From Sutcliffiella horikoshii (lineage in GTDB: Bacteria > Bacillota > Bacilli > Bacillales > Bacillaceae_I), in assembly GCF_021991925.1 (NCBI RefSeq), contig NZ_RXZI01000006.1, forward strand, positions 124,001-188,000: DNA of 64,000 nt, in the 5' to 3' direction. A program made the translations under genes and the position numbers. Below, one piece after another: positions 53,155-61,608 of this stretch. Within the stretch, counting starts at the first letter, position 1. Each line of letters opens with the position of its first letter. Below the pieces are notes generated by a model, which worked only from the letters and a program-made list of their open reading frames with translations, did not search any database and was not told the DNA's origin.

Positions 53155-55077
53155 ATGCAGTTATTAAAGAATACATATTTTTTAAAAGTACTTAAGGTTG
53201 TTTTTCCGTTAACAATTTTAATTGTTTTATATATTGAAGGGAAAAAACAGATACAAACCATCAATATGGTTCTTGTATTGGAAAAGATTCGAGATATAGG
53301 ATTTTTCTCTTTTGCGTGGCTAGTGATCTTGGGATTGTTGGCTGTTTCCACTATGATTTTTTATGATCTGTTCCTTTCTAGGGGAATGAAATTGAATATA
53401 CCTGCAAGAAAGCTGGCGATTTACGGCTTTTCTTCCAATTCCTTCGCAAATTTCATGGGCTTTGGTGGTTTTGCGGGGGTAGGGTTAAGAACATTGTATT
53501 ACCGCAAATATACTGGGGATTTCCCTGTGCTATTAAAAAGGGTAACAATAATTCTGCCTTATATGCTATGCGGGCTATCCATTTTTGCATGGTGGGTTGT
53601 CATTTATGAATGGTCATACCCTGCTTTACTTTTAGAATATCCGATATTGAAATTGCCTCTTCTCATTATGAGTGGCTATTTGTTTTTCATTTTTATAGCA
53701 AGTCATTTTACGAAAAGCTTGCAAACAAGGCAGCAGCTCAAGCTGATAGGCGTTTCCATTTTGGAGTGGGCTTTTGCGGGGCTTGTGTTCTGGCAGACTT
53801 CCGTTCTGTTGAATGTCGAGGTTCCGGTAGTCATTACCTTCACCCTCTTCTTTATGGCTGCCATAGCAGGTGTATTAAGCACAGTGCCTGGTGGTGTTGG
53901 AGCATTTGATTTCGTGGTTTTAGTTGGATTTGCTTCTTATGGGGTTTATGAAGAAAAGCTGGTGGCACTGCTTCTTCTGTATCGGTTAGTGTATTATGTA
54001 GTGCCTTTTCTCATAAGTGTTGTTTTTTTCTTTTACTTCATGTTCAAGGAAAAAGCATGGAAATTGCTGTTGCCAGAAAGACGTTCTTGGTCGTTACTAT
54101 GCCATCGAATCCTTTCCATATGGGTACTTATTGTGGGGGCATTATTAGTATTGTTTCCAGTCATTCCTGCAATCGTACGTAAAATTACCATTGCGAATGA
54201 ATTCCTATCCATGGAAATGATGCAAATCTCTCATCAGTTTTCTATTACTATAGGTATCACTTTACTTGTTTTGGCAAGAGCCATCGAGGATAGGGTGAAG
54301 AGGGCATACTATTTTACATTTTTCATTCTTGCTTTCGGTATACTAGTAAGCTTTTCGAAAGGGTTCCATTTCTGGGAAGCGGTTCTGTTCGTTGTTGCGA
54401 TGCTACTCTTGTATTTTTCAAGAAAGCTATTCTATAGAAAAAGCAGTCAATATACTTTTTTGAAAGGACTTATTGACGGTGTTATCCTTTTAGCGATAGC
54501 TCTGATATATGTTATAGTGGGATCTCTCCAAATTTCTTATATTCAACGTATTGTACCAAGGAGATTACAAGACCTTTTTTCTCTTGATACACAATCGTTG
54601 TGGCAAGACGTAAGTTTTGGGGTATTACTGGCAATCGTGCTTATCTATTTTGGTTTGTTTTTCAAAAGATGGAGGGGGTCTTCCTCTTTGTTTGAGACGG
54701 TTCCTGAGGGGGAAGACCTTATTGCACATCCTCTTTTCAATAATAAAACCATCTATGTCTACTCCTCTGATCAAGGAAATATATATTATCAAAAATGGAT
54801 GGATAATCTTATCGTGATGGAAAGGATTGAGTTGGAGCACGACTCACAGATGCAAAGTGTTTTTCTCTGTCAAAAGTTTGAAAATGAGATGGATAGATAC
54901 GGTTTTGTCGTAATTGTTCCGAGTATTAAAAAAGAGGAGGTTTCATCTTTTGTTGATGCGGGGTTTCAGGTTATTACAGAAGAAGAAACAATCTATGCTT
55001 TATCGAATAATGTACCGCAAATTGTCGCAAAAACGAATATAAAATGGTTAAATCGTATCGTGAATAAAATGACATAA
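53155..55077 (+). CDS. MprF-like membrane protein with truncated synthase domain
   Basis: The 640-residue protein has about 14 membrane helices. The first 300 residues are the flippase half of MprF (SSNSFANFMGFGGFAGVGLRTLYYRKYTG, STVPGGVGAFDFVVLVGF). The C-terminal soluble part, about 520-620, resembles only the first half of the aminoacyl-transferase domain (LIAHPLFNNKTIYVYSSDQ, DRYGFVVIVPSIKKEEVSSFVDAGF). Full MprF has about 850 residues and a second, catalytic half, absent here. No continuation is seen downstream in any frame. It may flip lipids without making lysyl-phosphatidylglycerol. AAAGGAAG precedes the ATG. Confidence 0.8.
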   Translation: MQLLKNTYFLKVLKVVFPLTILIVLYIEGKKQIQTINMVLVLEKIRDIGFFSFAWLVILGLLAVSTMIFYDLFLSRGMKLNIPARKLAIYGFSSNSFANFMGFGGFAGVGLRTLYYRKYTGDFPVLLKRVTIILPYMLCGLSIFAWWVVIYEWSYPALLLEYPILKLPLLIMSGYLFFIFIASHFTKSLQTRQQLKLIGVSILEWAFAGLVFWQTSVLLNVEVPVVITFTLFFMAAIAGVLSTVPGGVGAFDFVVLVGFASYGVYEEKLVALLLLYRLVYYVVPFLISVVFFFYFMFKEKAWKLLLPERRSWSLLCHRILSIWVLIVGALLVLFPVIPAIVRKITIANEFLSMEMMQISHQFSITIGITLLVLARAIEDRVKRAYYFTFFILAFGILVSFSKGFHFWEAVLFVVAMLLLYFSRKLFYRKSSQYTFLKGLIDGVILLAIALIYVIVGSLQISYIQRIVPRRLQDLFSLDTQSLWQDVSFGVLLAIVLIYFGLFFKRWRGSSSLFETVPEGEDLIAHPLFNNKTIYVYSSDQGNIYYQKWMDNLIVMERIELEHDSQMQSVFLCQKFENEMDRYGFVVIVPSIKKEEVSSFVDAGFQVITEEETIYALSNNVPQIVAKTNIKWLNRIVNKMT

Positions 55078-55240
55078 GCATGCTTTTTCACTGAATATAT
55101 GTTATAATTTATTGGAAGAGATTGTATGACGAGGATGCTTTTTTTATTTTTTTCTTATTTTTTCCTCGTAAAATGGAATACTAAGAGTATATTAGTGAGG
55201 ATAAACTGCGCCCCACCTCAACAGATAGGAGAGTGGTACT

Positions 55241-55453
55241 ATGGCTTTTGGAAGAAGAGAAGTTGAAGAAATCGTTACTGAGGAAACGAAAGTATGGGTT
55301 TGTGAATCAGAGGATTGCAACGGCTGGATGAGAGATAATTTCAAGAACAGTGAGAGCGAAGTCCCTACATGCCCTTTATGTCAGAGTGGCATGACACAAT
55401 CCACCAAAGTCTTAGCAGTCATCAACAACTACAGTCAAAATCAGAAGATGTAA
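55241..55453 (+). CDS. YdjO-like cold-inducible zinc-ribbon protein
   Basis: The 70-residue protein has two cysteine pairs, CESEDCNGW (CxxxxC) and CPLCQSG (CxxC), forming a small zinc ribbon. The core WVCESEDCNGWMRDNF matches YdjO of B. subtilis, which is annotated as cold-inducible. Its role is unknown. AGGAGAG lies about 9 bases before the ATG. It stands alone between the MprF-like gene and mrfA, with a hairpin after it. Confidence 0.8.
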   Translation: MAFGRREVEEIVTEETKVWVCESEDCNGWMRDNFKNSESEVPTCPLCQSGMTQSTKVLAVINNYSQNQKM

Positions 55454-55472
55454 ATACATTACCAGAACGGAA

Positions 55473-55512
55473 AACCAAGTGCTGAACAAGTGCTTGGTTT
55501 TTCTTTTTTAGA
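55473..55512 (+). terminator. Terminator of the YdjO-like gene
   Basis: AACCAAG pairs with CTTGGTT over a 13-base loop, followed by TTTCTTTTTT. Confidence 0.75.
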
Positions 55513-55568
55513 CTTTACGAACCGAACGCTTATTCGCTAAAATAGAAGGTAGACAATGAGGTGAGCGA

Positions 55569-57836
55569 ATGAAATGGAGAAAAACGATTTATGAAGTTAT
55601 TGACTGGATGAAAAGGGAAGAGTCGATAGCAAAAAATATTGTACACTGGGAAACGGTCCCGCCTAAAGAAGCACAGTCCGTTCCTTTCCCAAAAGAGATA
55701 GATAAGAGGCTGTTACAATCGTTGACCAATAGAGGTATTTCCTCTTTATATACACACCAGGCAGCTGCTTTTGAAGCAGCCATACATAAAAGACATTTTG
55801 TTGCCGTCACACCGACTGCATCCGGTAAAACGTTATGTTACAACCTGCCTGTCCTACAGAAAATCGTTCAAAACAATGATGCCCGTGCACTTTATCTATT
55901 TCCTACGAAAGCACTTGCACAAGATCAAAAGAGTGAATTGAATGAAATCATTACACAAATGGGCGTTCCAATCAACAGCTATACCTATGATGGAGACACC
56001 GCACCGACTATCAGACAAAAGGTAAGAAAGGCGGGACATGTGGTGATCACTAATCCCGATATGCTACATTCCGCCATTTTACCACATCACACAAAATGGG
56101 TTTCCCTCTTCGAAAACCTGGAATATATCGTGATAGACGAACTGCATACTTATAGAGGGGTATTTGGCAGCCATGTAGCCAATGTGATACGAAGGCTAAA
56201 AAGGATCTGCAACTTTTATGGCAGCAACCCAACATTCATTTGTACCTCTGCCACCATTGCCAACCCGAAAGAATTGGCAGAAGAATTGACTGGAGAAAAC
56301 TTTGAACTAATAAACAATAACGGAGCACCATCGAGCAAGAAGCATATTGTTTTTTATAATCCCCCAATTGTCAATAAGCCGCTCAATATAAGAAGGAGTG
56401 CCACATTGGAAGTAAGGAAGCTAGCCGCCGAGTTCCTTCAGGAAAAAATTCAGACCATTGTGTTTGCAAAGAGCCGCGTGAGAGTGGAAATTTTACTAAC
56501 ATATTTGAAAGAGCTCGTGAAGGATCAGCTTGGGGAGAAATCCATTCAAGGGTATCGTGGAGGTTATTTGCCCACTCAGCGAAGGGCAATCGAAAAAGGG
56601 TTGAGGAATGGTGAGATTTATGGTGTCATCAGTACAAATGCACTTGAGCTTGGGGTCGATATAGGACAGTTACAGGTGTGTATCATGACTGGTTATCCAG
56701 GAACGATTGCGAGTGCTTGGCAGCAAGCGGGACGTGCTGGAAGAAGACAGGGGGAAGCGGTCATTGTAATGGTTGCAAGCTCCAACCCACTTGATCAGTA
56801 CGTCATCCAGCACCCTGAGTTCTTCCTGAAAAGCAATCCAGAATCAGCTAGAATCAATCCCAATAACCTTGTTATTCTCGTTGATCATATTAAGTGTGCG
56901 GCATACGAGTTGCCATTTAAAAAAGGTGATACCTTTGATGGAGTGGAATTAGAGGACATACTTGATTATTTGACAGAAGAGAGGGTTCTTCACGAAAACG
57001 GAGGAAAGTGGCATTGGATGAATGACGCATTTCCTGCGCATAACATTAGTTTGCGTTCAGCTTCCCAAGAGAACGTCATCATAGTTGATCAATCATCAAA
57101 ACCTGCTAATAAGGTGATAGGGGAAATGGACCGTTTCAGCTCGATGACACTTCTTCATGATGAGGCCATCTACCTACACCAAGGTGTTCAATATCAAGTG
57201 GAAAAGCTGGATTGGGAAGAAAAGAAGGCTTTTGTCAGGGAAGTCAATGTAGACTACTTTACCGATGCAAATCTTGCGGTTTCCTTGGACGTTCTAGAAG
57301 TGGACAAGCAGACGGAGTATTCCACTGGAACCATTTCTTTCGGGGATGTTTCTGTTAGAGCCATGGCGACGATCTTTAAAAAAATCAAATTTGAAACACA
57401 TGAAAATATAGGGTCTGGCCCCATATACCTGCCAGAAGAAGAATTGCAGACAAGTGCCACGTGGATAACTTTAGAGGAGGAAATCACTCAAAACCTCAAA
57501 GGGGATGATTTAGAAAAAAGTTTGCTGGGAATCGCCCACGCTTTAAAACATGTTGCTCCTTTGTTGTTGATGTGTGAGCCAATGGATGTTCAGGTAGTCC
57601 CACAAGTAAAATCCACGCATGATGAAAAGCCTGTTATATATTTCTATGATCGTTATCCAGGTGGAGTAGGACTTAGCGAAAAGGCATTTTCACATATAAA
57701 TGAACTGCTTAAAAGAGCAAGCGAGTTGATTGGCAGCTGTCCATGTCGATCTGGATGTCCGTCATGTATAGGTGCGGACTATCCTGACGAAGACTCCAAA
57801 CAGTTGGCACTATCACTTCTTCGACAACTTGTCTAG
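55569..57836 (+). CDS. mrfA: DEAD/DEAH-type helicase MrfA (YprA)
   Basis: MrfA and MrfB of B. subtilis form a repair path for mitomycin C damage that does not need UvrABC. The 755-residue helicase has Walker A TPTASGKT (81-88), DELH as the DEAH box, the SAT motif (CTSATIANPKEL) and QQAGRAGRR (motif VI). The C-terminus has the MrfA zinc-type cysteine cluster, CPCRSGCPSC. GAGGTGAGCGA precedes the ATG. mrfB follows after 15 bases. Confidence 0.93.
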   Translation: MKWRKTIYEVIDWMKREESIAKNIVHWETVPPKEAQSVPFPKEIDKRLLQSLTNRGISSLYTHQAAAFEAAIHKRHFVAVTPTASGKTLCYNLPVLQKIVQNNDARALYLFPTKALAQDQKSELNEIITQMGVPINSYTYDGDTAPTIRQKVRKAGHVVITNPDMLHSAILPHHTKWVSLFENLEYIVIDELHTYRGVFGSHVANVIRRLKRICNFYGSNPTFICTSATIANPKELAEELTGENFELINNNGAPSSKKHIVFYNPPIVNKPLNIRRSATLEVRKLAAEFLQEKIQTIVFAKSRVRVEILLTYLKELVKDQLGEKSIQGYRGGYLPTQRRAIEKGLRNGEIYGVISTNALELGVDIGQLQVCIMTGYPGTIASAWQQAGRAGRRQGEAVIVMVASSNPLDQYVIQHPEFFLKSNPESARINPNNLVILVDHIKCAAYELPFKKGDTFDGVELEDILDYLTEERVLHENGGKWHWMNDAFPAHNISLRSASQENVIIVDQSSKPANKVIGEMDRFSSMTLLHDEAIYLHQGVQYQVEKLDWEEKKAFVREVNVDYFTDANLAVSLDVLEVDKQTEYSTGTISFGDVSVRAMATIFKKIKFETHENIGSGPIYLPEEELQTSATWITLEEEITQNLKGDDLEKSLLGIAHALKHVAPLLLMCEPMDVQVVPQVKSTHDEKPVIYFYDRYPGGVGLSEKAFSHINELLKRASELIGSCPCRSGCPSCIGADYPDEDSKQLALSLLRQLV

Positions 57837-57851
57837 AGAGGGGTGAACAGT

Positions 57852-59114
57852 ATGAGCATAAAGAACAAACTCAAAAGGATGAAGAACCATCTTCAATCCG
57901 ATGCTTCCAAGACAGCAAAGAGGGAAGTGGAGCGATCAGAAGAGAATTCTGCTTTCAGCCAGATTGACATACCAAACAGGAAAGAATGGGAATCTTTCGG
58001 TGCTAAACCGTATTATGCCAATGGTGAATATTGTCTCATCCGTGAAGTGGAATATGATCTGAACTATCGCCATGGAAAGTACCGATTGGGAGATCTTTTG
58101 CCTGTAATGAAAGAGTGGCAAACATCTGAAGTAGAACATCCATTATCTGCAAAAGGTCATCATGCTTCTGACCTTTTCTTCTTTGATACGGAAACGACAG
58201 GGTTAAGTGGGGGAACGGGAACCACCATTTTTCTTCTTGGTTATGCCAGGGTGTTGGAAGATAAAGTAATAGTAAGGCAACACTTGCTTCCTGGTCCGGG
58301 TAACGAAGTGGCACTTTATCAAAGTTTTTTGGAAGAAGTAGATTACACGACATTGGTCACCTATAATGGGAAGGCATTTGATTGGCCACAAGTAAAGACG
58401 CGTCACACGCTGATAAGAGAGCATGTGCCGAAACTCCCTTCATTCGGGCACTATGATCTTCTGCATGCATCAAGAAGACTATGGAAAAGTAAAATGGAAT
58501 CGGTTAGGCTTACAAATGTCGAGAAGGAGGTCCTTGAAATTCAACGTATAGATGACGTACCAGGGTTTTTGGCTCCCATGATTTATTTTGATTTTATAAA
58601 AACACATGAATTGCAAGGGATTAAAGGAGTACTTAAACACAATGAATGGGATGTGCTCACCCTCATTACCTTGTATGCACACCTGTCAAAACTTCTTCTC
58701 GTCGGAAACGAAGATAGAAATAAACAAGAAGAATATGAAGTAGGACGTTGGTATGATGCATTGGGAGAAAAAAAGGCGGCAGCTGCAATATATAAGAATA
58801 TTGTCGATTCCTCTTGGAAGGCCACTTTTAAATTGGGTATGCTTAAGAAACAGGAGCGAAATTATCAAGAGGCTAGAATGCTGTTCCTCCAATGTTTTGA
58901 ACATAAAGATAACTCCGAGAAGGATGTGGCAGGGATAGAATTGGCGAAAATTCTCGAGCATAAAGAAAAAGATGTGTCGCTTGCCTTGTTTTATACGGAG
59001 AAATCCCTTGATTATTACAATCAAAGAAAAAAAGGTTTATCGAAAAACAACCCTTCTGTTATAACAGATTTTGAAAAGAGAATGAAACGATTGCAAAGAA
59101 AATTGAATAAATGA
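57852..59114 (+). CDS. mrfB: Exonuclease MrfB (YprB)
   Basis: MrfB is the DnaQ-like exonuclease partner of MrfA. The catalytic motif DTETTGLSGGTGTT (Asp112, Glu114) opens the RNase H-like fold, NGKAFDWP holds the second aspartate, and HNEWDVLTL the third. The C-terminal 150 residues contain tetratricopeptide-like helices (YEVGRWYDALGEKKAAAAIYKNI). The ATG at 57852 is used because AGAGGGG lies 9 bases upstream; a GTG at 57843 is too close. Confidence 0.92.
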   Translation: MSIKNKLKRMKNHLQSDASKTAKREVERSEENSAFSQIDIPNRKEWESFGAKPYYANGEYCLIREVEYDLNYRHGKYRLGDLLPVMKEWQTSEVEHPLSAKGHHASDLFFFDTETTGLSGGTGTTIFLLGYARVLEDKVIVRQHLLPGPGNEVALYQSFLEEVDYTTLVTYNGKAFDWPQVKTRHTLIREHVPKLPSFGHYDLLHASRRLWKSKMESVRLTNVEKEVLEIQRIDDVPGFLAPMIYFDFIKTHELQGIKGVLKHNEWDVLTLITLYAHLSKLLLVGNEDRNKQEEYEVGRWYDALGEKKAAAAIYKNIVDSSWKATFKLGMLKKQERNYQEARMLFLQCFEHKDNSEKDVAGIELAKILEHKEKDVSLALFYTEKSLDYYNQRKKGLSKNNPSVITDFEKRMKRLQRKLNK

Positions 59115-59155
59115 AATTTTTTTCGCATTTTGTCTTAATTTCTGTAAAACTTATA

Positions 59156-59184
59156 TTGTCAACGTGCTTTTTACCATGTAAAAT
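59156..59184 (+). promoter_or_regulatory. Promoter of the 32-residue membrane peptide
   Basis: TTGTCA at 59156-59161 and TAAAAT at 59179-59184 are 17 bases apart. The start would be near 59191, about 45 bases before the small frame. Confidence 0.55.
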
Positions 59185-59236
59185 TAACTATTGTGAATGA
59201 CAAAACTACTATTAGAAACATGGGAGAGAGAGCACG

Positions 59237-59335
59237 TTGTCTAGATTTATTTTATGCTTGTTTTTTGTTGTAATCGGTCTTACGCTATTTGGGCTTTCCA
59301 ATTTAAAGGAAAATATCTACACGATTTTACTATAA
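59237..59335 (+). CDS. Possible 32-residue membrane peptide
   Basis: A frame from TTG 59237 to TAA 59335 encodes MSRFILCLFFVVIGLTLFGLSN followed by LKENIYTILL. It is one hydrophobic helix with a short polar tail. GGGAGAGAG lies 6 bases before the TTG and a good promoter lies upstream. I know no homologue. If real, it would be a small membrane protein between mrfB and cotD. Confidence 0.5.
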   Translation: MSRFILCLFFVVIGLTLFGLSNLKENIYTILL

Positions 59336-59385
59336 AAATGGTAGGAAAATGTATATATATTGTGAAAATAGGTGTTTGTATTAGT

Positions 59386-59413
59386 ACATGTACCTCACTT
59401 CTTTCATAGTTTG
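59386..59413 (+). promoter_or_regulatory. Possible sigma-K promoter of cotD
   Basis: AC at 59386-59387, 17 bases, then CATAGTTTG at 59405-59413 resemble a sigma-K promoter (CATANNNTA with one mismatch). cotD of B. subtilis is read by sigma-K. Confidence 0.45.
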
Positions 59414-59454
59414 TTAATGTAAAGAGAAAAACAAATTGAAAGGAGATTGAAAGT

Positions 59455-59898
59455 ATGTACAACTGCAGACCTAACATGATGGCACCAATCGTCCACCCTA
59501 CTAAATGTTGTGTAAAAAATCTTTATTCTACTACCGAGGTTCCTCACATCCATCCTTCACACACAACATATGTAAACAACCAACAGTTCCAACACAAACA
59601 CTATTTCCCGCATACGGATTCCATGGTGGATTCTGTGTCTCACCAACACTTCAATTGTGGCCCTGGTGGCCCTGGAATGGGTGGAGCTCCTGGTCAAGTG
59701 ATGGGAGCACAAACAGGTCCTGGATATGGCCAAATGGGAATGCCTGGTCAAGTAATGGGTGCGCAAACCAATGTTGGATATGGTCAAATGGGAATGCCTG
59801 GTCAGGTAATGGGTGCACAACAAGGTCCTGGAATGGGACAAATGGGCCCTGGCGGCATGCCTGGTAAATGTAACAAATCTTATGGTTATGGAAGATAA
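59455..59898 (+). CDS. cotD: Inner spore coat protein CotD with repeat tail
   Basis: The first 65 residues match CotD of B. subtilis: CRPNMMAPIVHPTKCC, VPHIHPSHTTYVNNQQFQHKHYFPHT and a HQHF motif. They are rich in histidine and cysteine. B. subtilis CotD ends there, at about 75 residues. Here a tail rich in G, M and Q follows, with three 18-residue units starting PGQVMGAQ. GAAAGGAGATT precedes the ATG. Its place between mrfB and ypsA is that of B. subtilis. Confidence 0.9.
   Translation: MYNCRPNMMAPIVHPTKCCVKNLYSTTEVPHIHPSHTTYVNNQQFQHKHYFPHTDSMVDSVSHQHFNCGPGGPGMGGAPGQVMGAQTGPGYGQMGMPGQVMGAQTNVGYGQMGMPGQVMGAQQGPGMGQMGPGGMPGKCNKSYGYGR
59689..59850 (+). repeat. 54-bp coding repeat in the cotD tail
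   Basis: Three 54-base units start at 59689, 59743 and 59797 and encode PGQVMGAQ followed by a variable block and GQMGM or GQMGP. They are in register, so no frameshift is introduced. Confidence 0.9.
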
Positions 59899-59938
59899 GC
59901 GGTTTAGCATTCGCTTTGCTTAAATAAATAATGGAGAG

Positions 59939-59970
59939 AAAGAACTGGCTTTATGTCAGTTCTTTTTTCC
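59939..59970 (+). terminator. cotD terminator
   Basis: AAAGAACTG pairs with CAGTTCTTT over a 9-base loop and six T end the run. Confidence 0.85.
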
Positions 59971-60036
59971 TTTACATAATCGTATAAAACTTGCGCTTTT
60001 TTCGCTTTCTATTTATTATTTTAGATAGAGGTGCTT

Positions 60037-60603
60037 ATGAAGGTATTAGTAATTACTGGGTATAAACCGCAAGAACTTCAAATATTTAAAAAAGATGATC
60101 CAGCCATCGGCTTTATTAAAAAGGCAATACAGAAACGGCTAACAGCTTTACTAGAAGAGAACAATGAGTTAGAATGGATTGTCATCAGCGGACAGTTGGG
60201 AGTGGAGCTTTGGGCAGCGGAAGTTGTATATGATCTGCAGCTGACATTTCCAGAGCTGAAAATGGCTGTCTTCACTCCATTCCTAGAGCAGGAAGAAAAA
60301 TGGAGTGAGCAAAATAAGGAGTATTATGAGTTTATTTTGTCAAAAGCTAATCATATTGATTCCATTACTAAAAAAAAGTATGAATCCCCTTTGCAGTTAC
60401 GATTAAAAAATCAGTTCATCGTGGATAAATCAGATGGATTATTAGTGGTTTATGACGAAGAGGGTCCGGGGAGTCCAAAATATATCATCGAGCTCGCCCG
60501 AAAAAAATCGGAAATATCCAATTATCCTATATATATAATTGACAGCTATGATCTTCAACTTGTAGTAGAAGAAGAACAGTTTAATGACCCACAAAATTGG
60601 TAA
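60037..60603 (+). CDS. ypsA: SLOG-fold protein YpsA
   Basis: YpsA is a small Rossmann-like protein of the SLOG superfamily. In Firmicutes it has been linked to cell division and stress; its ligand is unknown. The 188-residue protein has [15 protein letters not shown] at the N-terminus and the ligand loop [15 protein letters not shown], then [23 protein letters not shown]. The ATG at 60037 follows AGAGGTG; a GTG at 60031 overlaps that site. gpsB, a division gene, is next on the same strand. Confidence 0.9.
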   Translation: MKVLVITGYKPQELQIFKKDDPAIGFIKKAIQKRLTALLEENNELEWIVISGQLGVELWAAEVVYDLQLTFPELKMAVFTPFLEQEEKWSEQNKEYYEFILSKANHIDSITKKKYESPLQLRLKNQFIVDKSDGLLVVYDEEGPGSPKYIIELARKKSEISNYPIYIIDSYDLQLVVEEEQFNDPQNW

Positions 60604-60698
60604 TGAGATAAGAAGAACTTATAAAAATAGAAATCGACAAGTGACCCATTATTTGAATGACACCATAAAATGGGCACTCGTATTGAGGTGAGGAACTT

Positions 60699-61004
60699 AT
60701 GCTATCAGATAAAATTAAGTTAACGTCAAAAGAAATCTTGGAAAAAGAGTTCAAATCAGGTATGAGAGGTTATAAAGCTGAAGATGTGGATAAGTTTTTA
60801 GATGTGGTAATTAAAGACTACGAAACGTTTTACCAGGAATATGATCAATTGCTCCAAGAGAACGCAAGATTGAAAAGACAGGTTGAAGAAGCAGGCAAAA
60901 AGCCGCAGCAGACCAATACCAATAGTGGTTCTACCAACTTTGATATACTAAGAAGGCTTTCAAATCTTGAAAAACATGTATTCGGAAGTAAATTATACGA
61001 CTGA
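60699..61004 (+). CDS. gpsB: Cell division regulator GpsB
   Basis: GpsB is a DivIVA-like protein that shuttles PBP1 (PonA) between septum and side wall. The N-terminal domain has [32 protein letters not shown], which binds the cytoplasmic tail of PBP1, then a coiled coil ([21 protein letters not shown]). A short C-terminal helix, [16 protein letters not shown], should trimerise. The length is 101 residues, as expected. ATTGAGGTGAGG precedes the ATG. Its client gene ponA is also in the window, at 43.4-46.1 kb. Confidence 0.95.
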   Translation: MLSDKIKLTSKEILEKEFKSGMRGYKAEDVDKFLDVVIKDYETFYQEYDQLLQENARLKRQVEEAGKKPQQTNTNSGSTNFDILRRLSNLEKHVFGSKLYD

Positions 61005-61017
61005 CAGTAATTTACAG

Positions 61018-61046
61018 TTGCAATCATCGCTCAAATTTACTATACT
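61018..61046 (+). promoter_or_regulatory. rnpB promoter
   Basis: TTGCAA at 61018-61023 and TATACT at 61041-61046 are 17 bases apart. The start would be near 61053. Confidence 0.75.
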
Positions 61047-61052
61047 ATATCT

Positions 61053-61475
61053 TGCTGACATCAATAGTGATTGGGTAACCGCTACAGTTTCGGCTGTAGA
61101 GGAAAGTCCATGCTCGCACAGGCTGAGATGCTTGTAGTGTTCGTGCCTAGCGAAAAAATAAGCTAGGGTAGCTTGGTTTTCGGACGAAGCTAACGGCAGG
61201 GAACGCACCTAAGTCTTTTAGATATGGTGTTAATACCTTGAAAGTGCCACAGTGACGTAGTCTTACAAGAAATTGTAAGAGTGGAACGAGGTAAACCCCT
61301 CGAGCGAGAAACCCAAATAATGGTAGGGGCACCTTCTCTAAGGAACTAAACGATGAGAGGGACAGATGCTTTAAGTATCTGTAGACAGATGGTTACCACC
61401 TGCGTACAAGGAGCGATCCGTTTGCAGTACAAAGGAACAGAACATGGCTTACAGATCACTATTGATTGAATGTCG
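61053..61475 (+). ncRNA. rnpB: RNase P RNA, type B
   Basis: This is the catalytic RNA that trims tRNA 5' ends. Universal blocks are present: GAGGAAAGTCCATGCTCGC near 61100, GTGCCACAGTGACG near 61246, GGTAAACCCCTCGAGCGAGA near 61291, and the 3' GGCTTACAGATC. Helix P1 is formed by ATCAATAGTGAT at 61060-61071 with ATCACTATTGAT at 61455-61466. The internal layout matches the Bacillus (type B) form. It lies between gpsB and the ypsC-like gene as in B. subtilis. The exact ends are estimates. Confidence 0.95.
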
Positions 61476-61499
61476 CATCCAACTATGATTATGTAACAT

Positions 61500-61530
61500 A
61501 AGCTCTCCTGTTGCCAGGAGAGCTTTATTT
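61500..61530 (+). terminator. rnpB terminator
   Basis: AAGCTCTCCTG pairs perfectly with CAGGAGAGCTT over TTGC, followed by TATTT. Confidence 0.8.
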
Positions 61531-61608
61531 GATAGATGGGATATTTTCAGATACTTCTTGTAAAAAATACATATAGTAGAAATCGAATAAAGTTAGGGTG
61601 AATCTTTA

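Noticed and set aside
53155-55077. Frameshift as the cause of the short MprF-like protein
   Set aside because: I looked for the missing second half of the synthase domain after 55077 and found only a promoter-like stretch and the YdjO-like gene.
59505-59867. Second frame inside cotD, tryptophan- and serine-rich
   Set aside because: It is a shifted reading of the cotD repeats, with a composition typical of a shadow frame.
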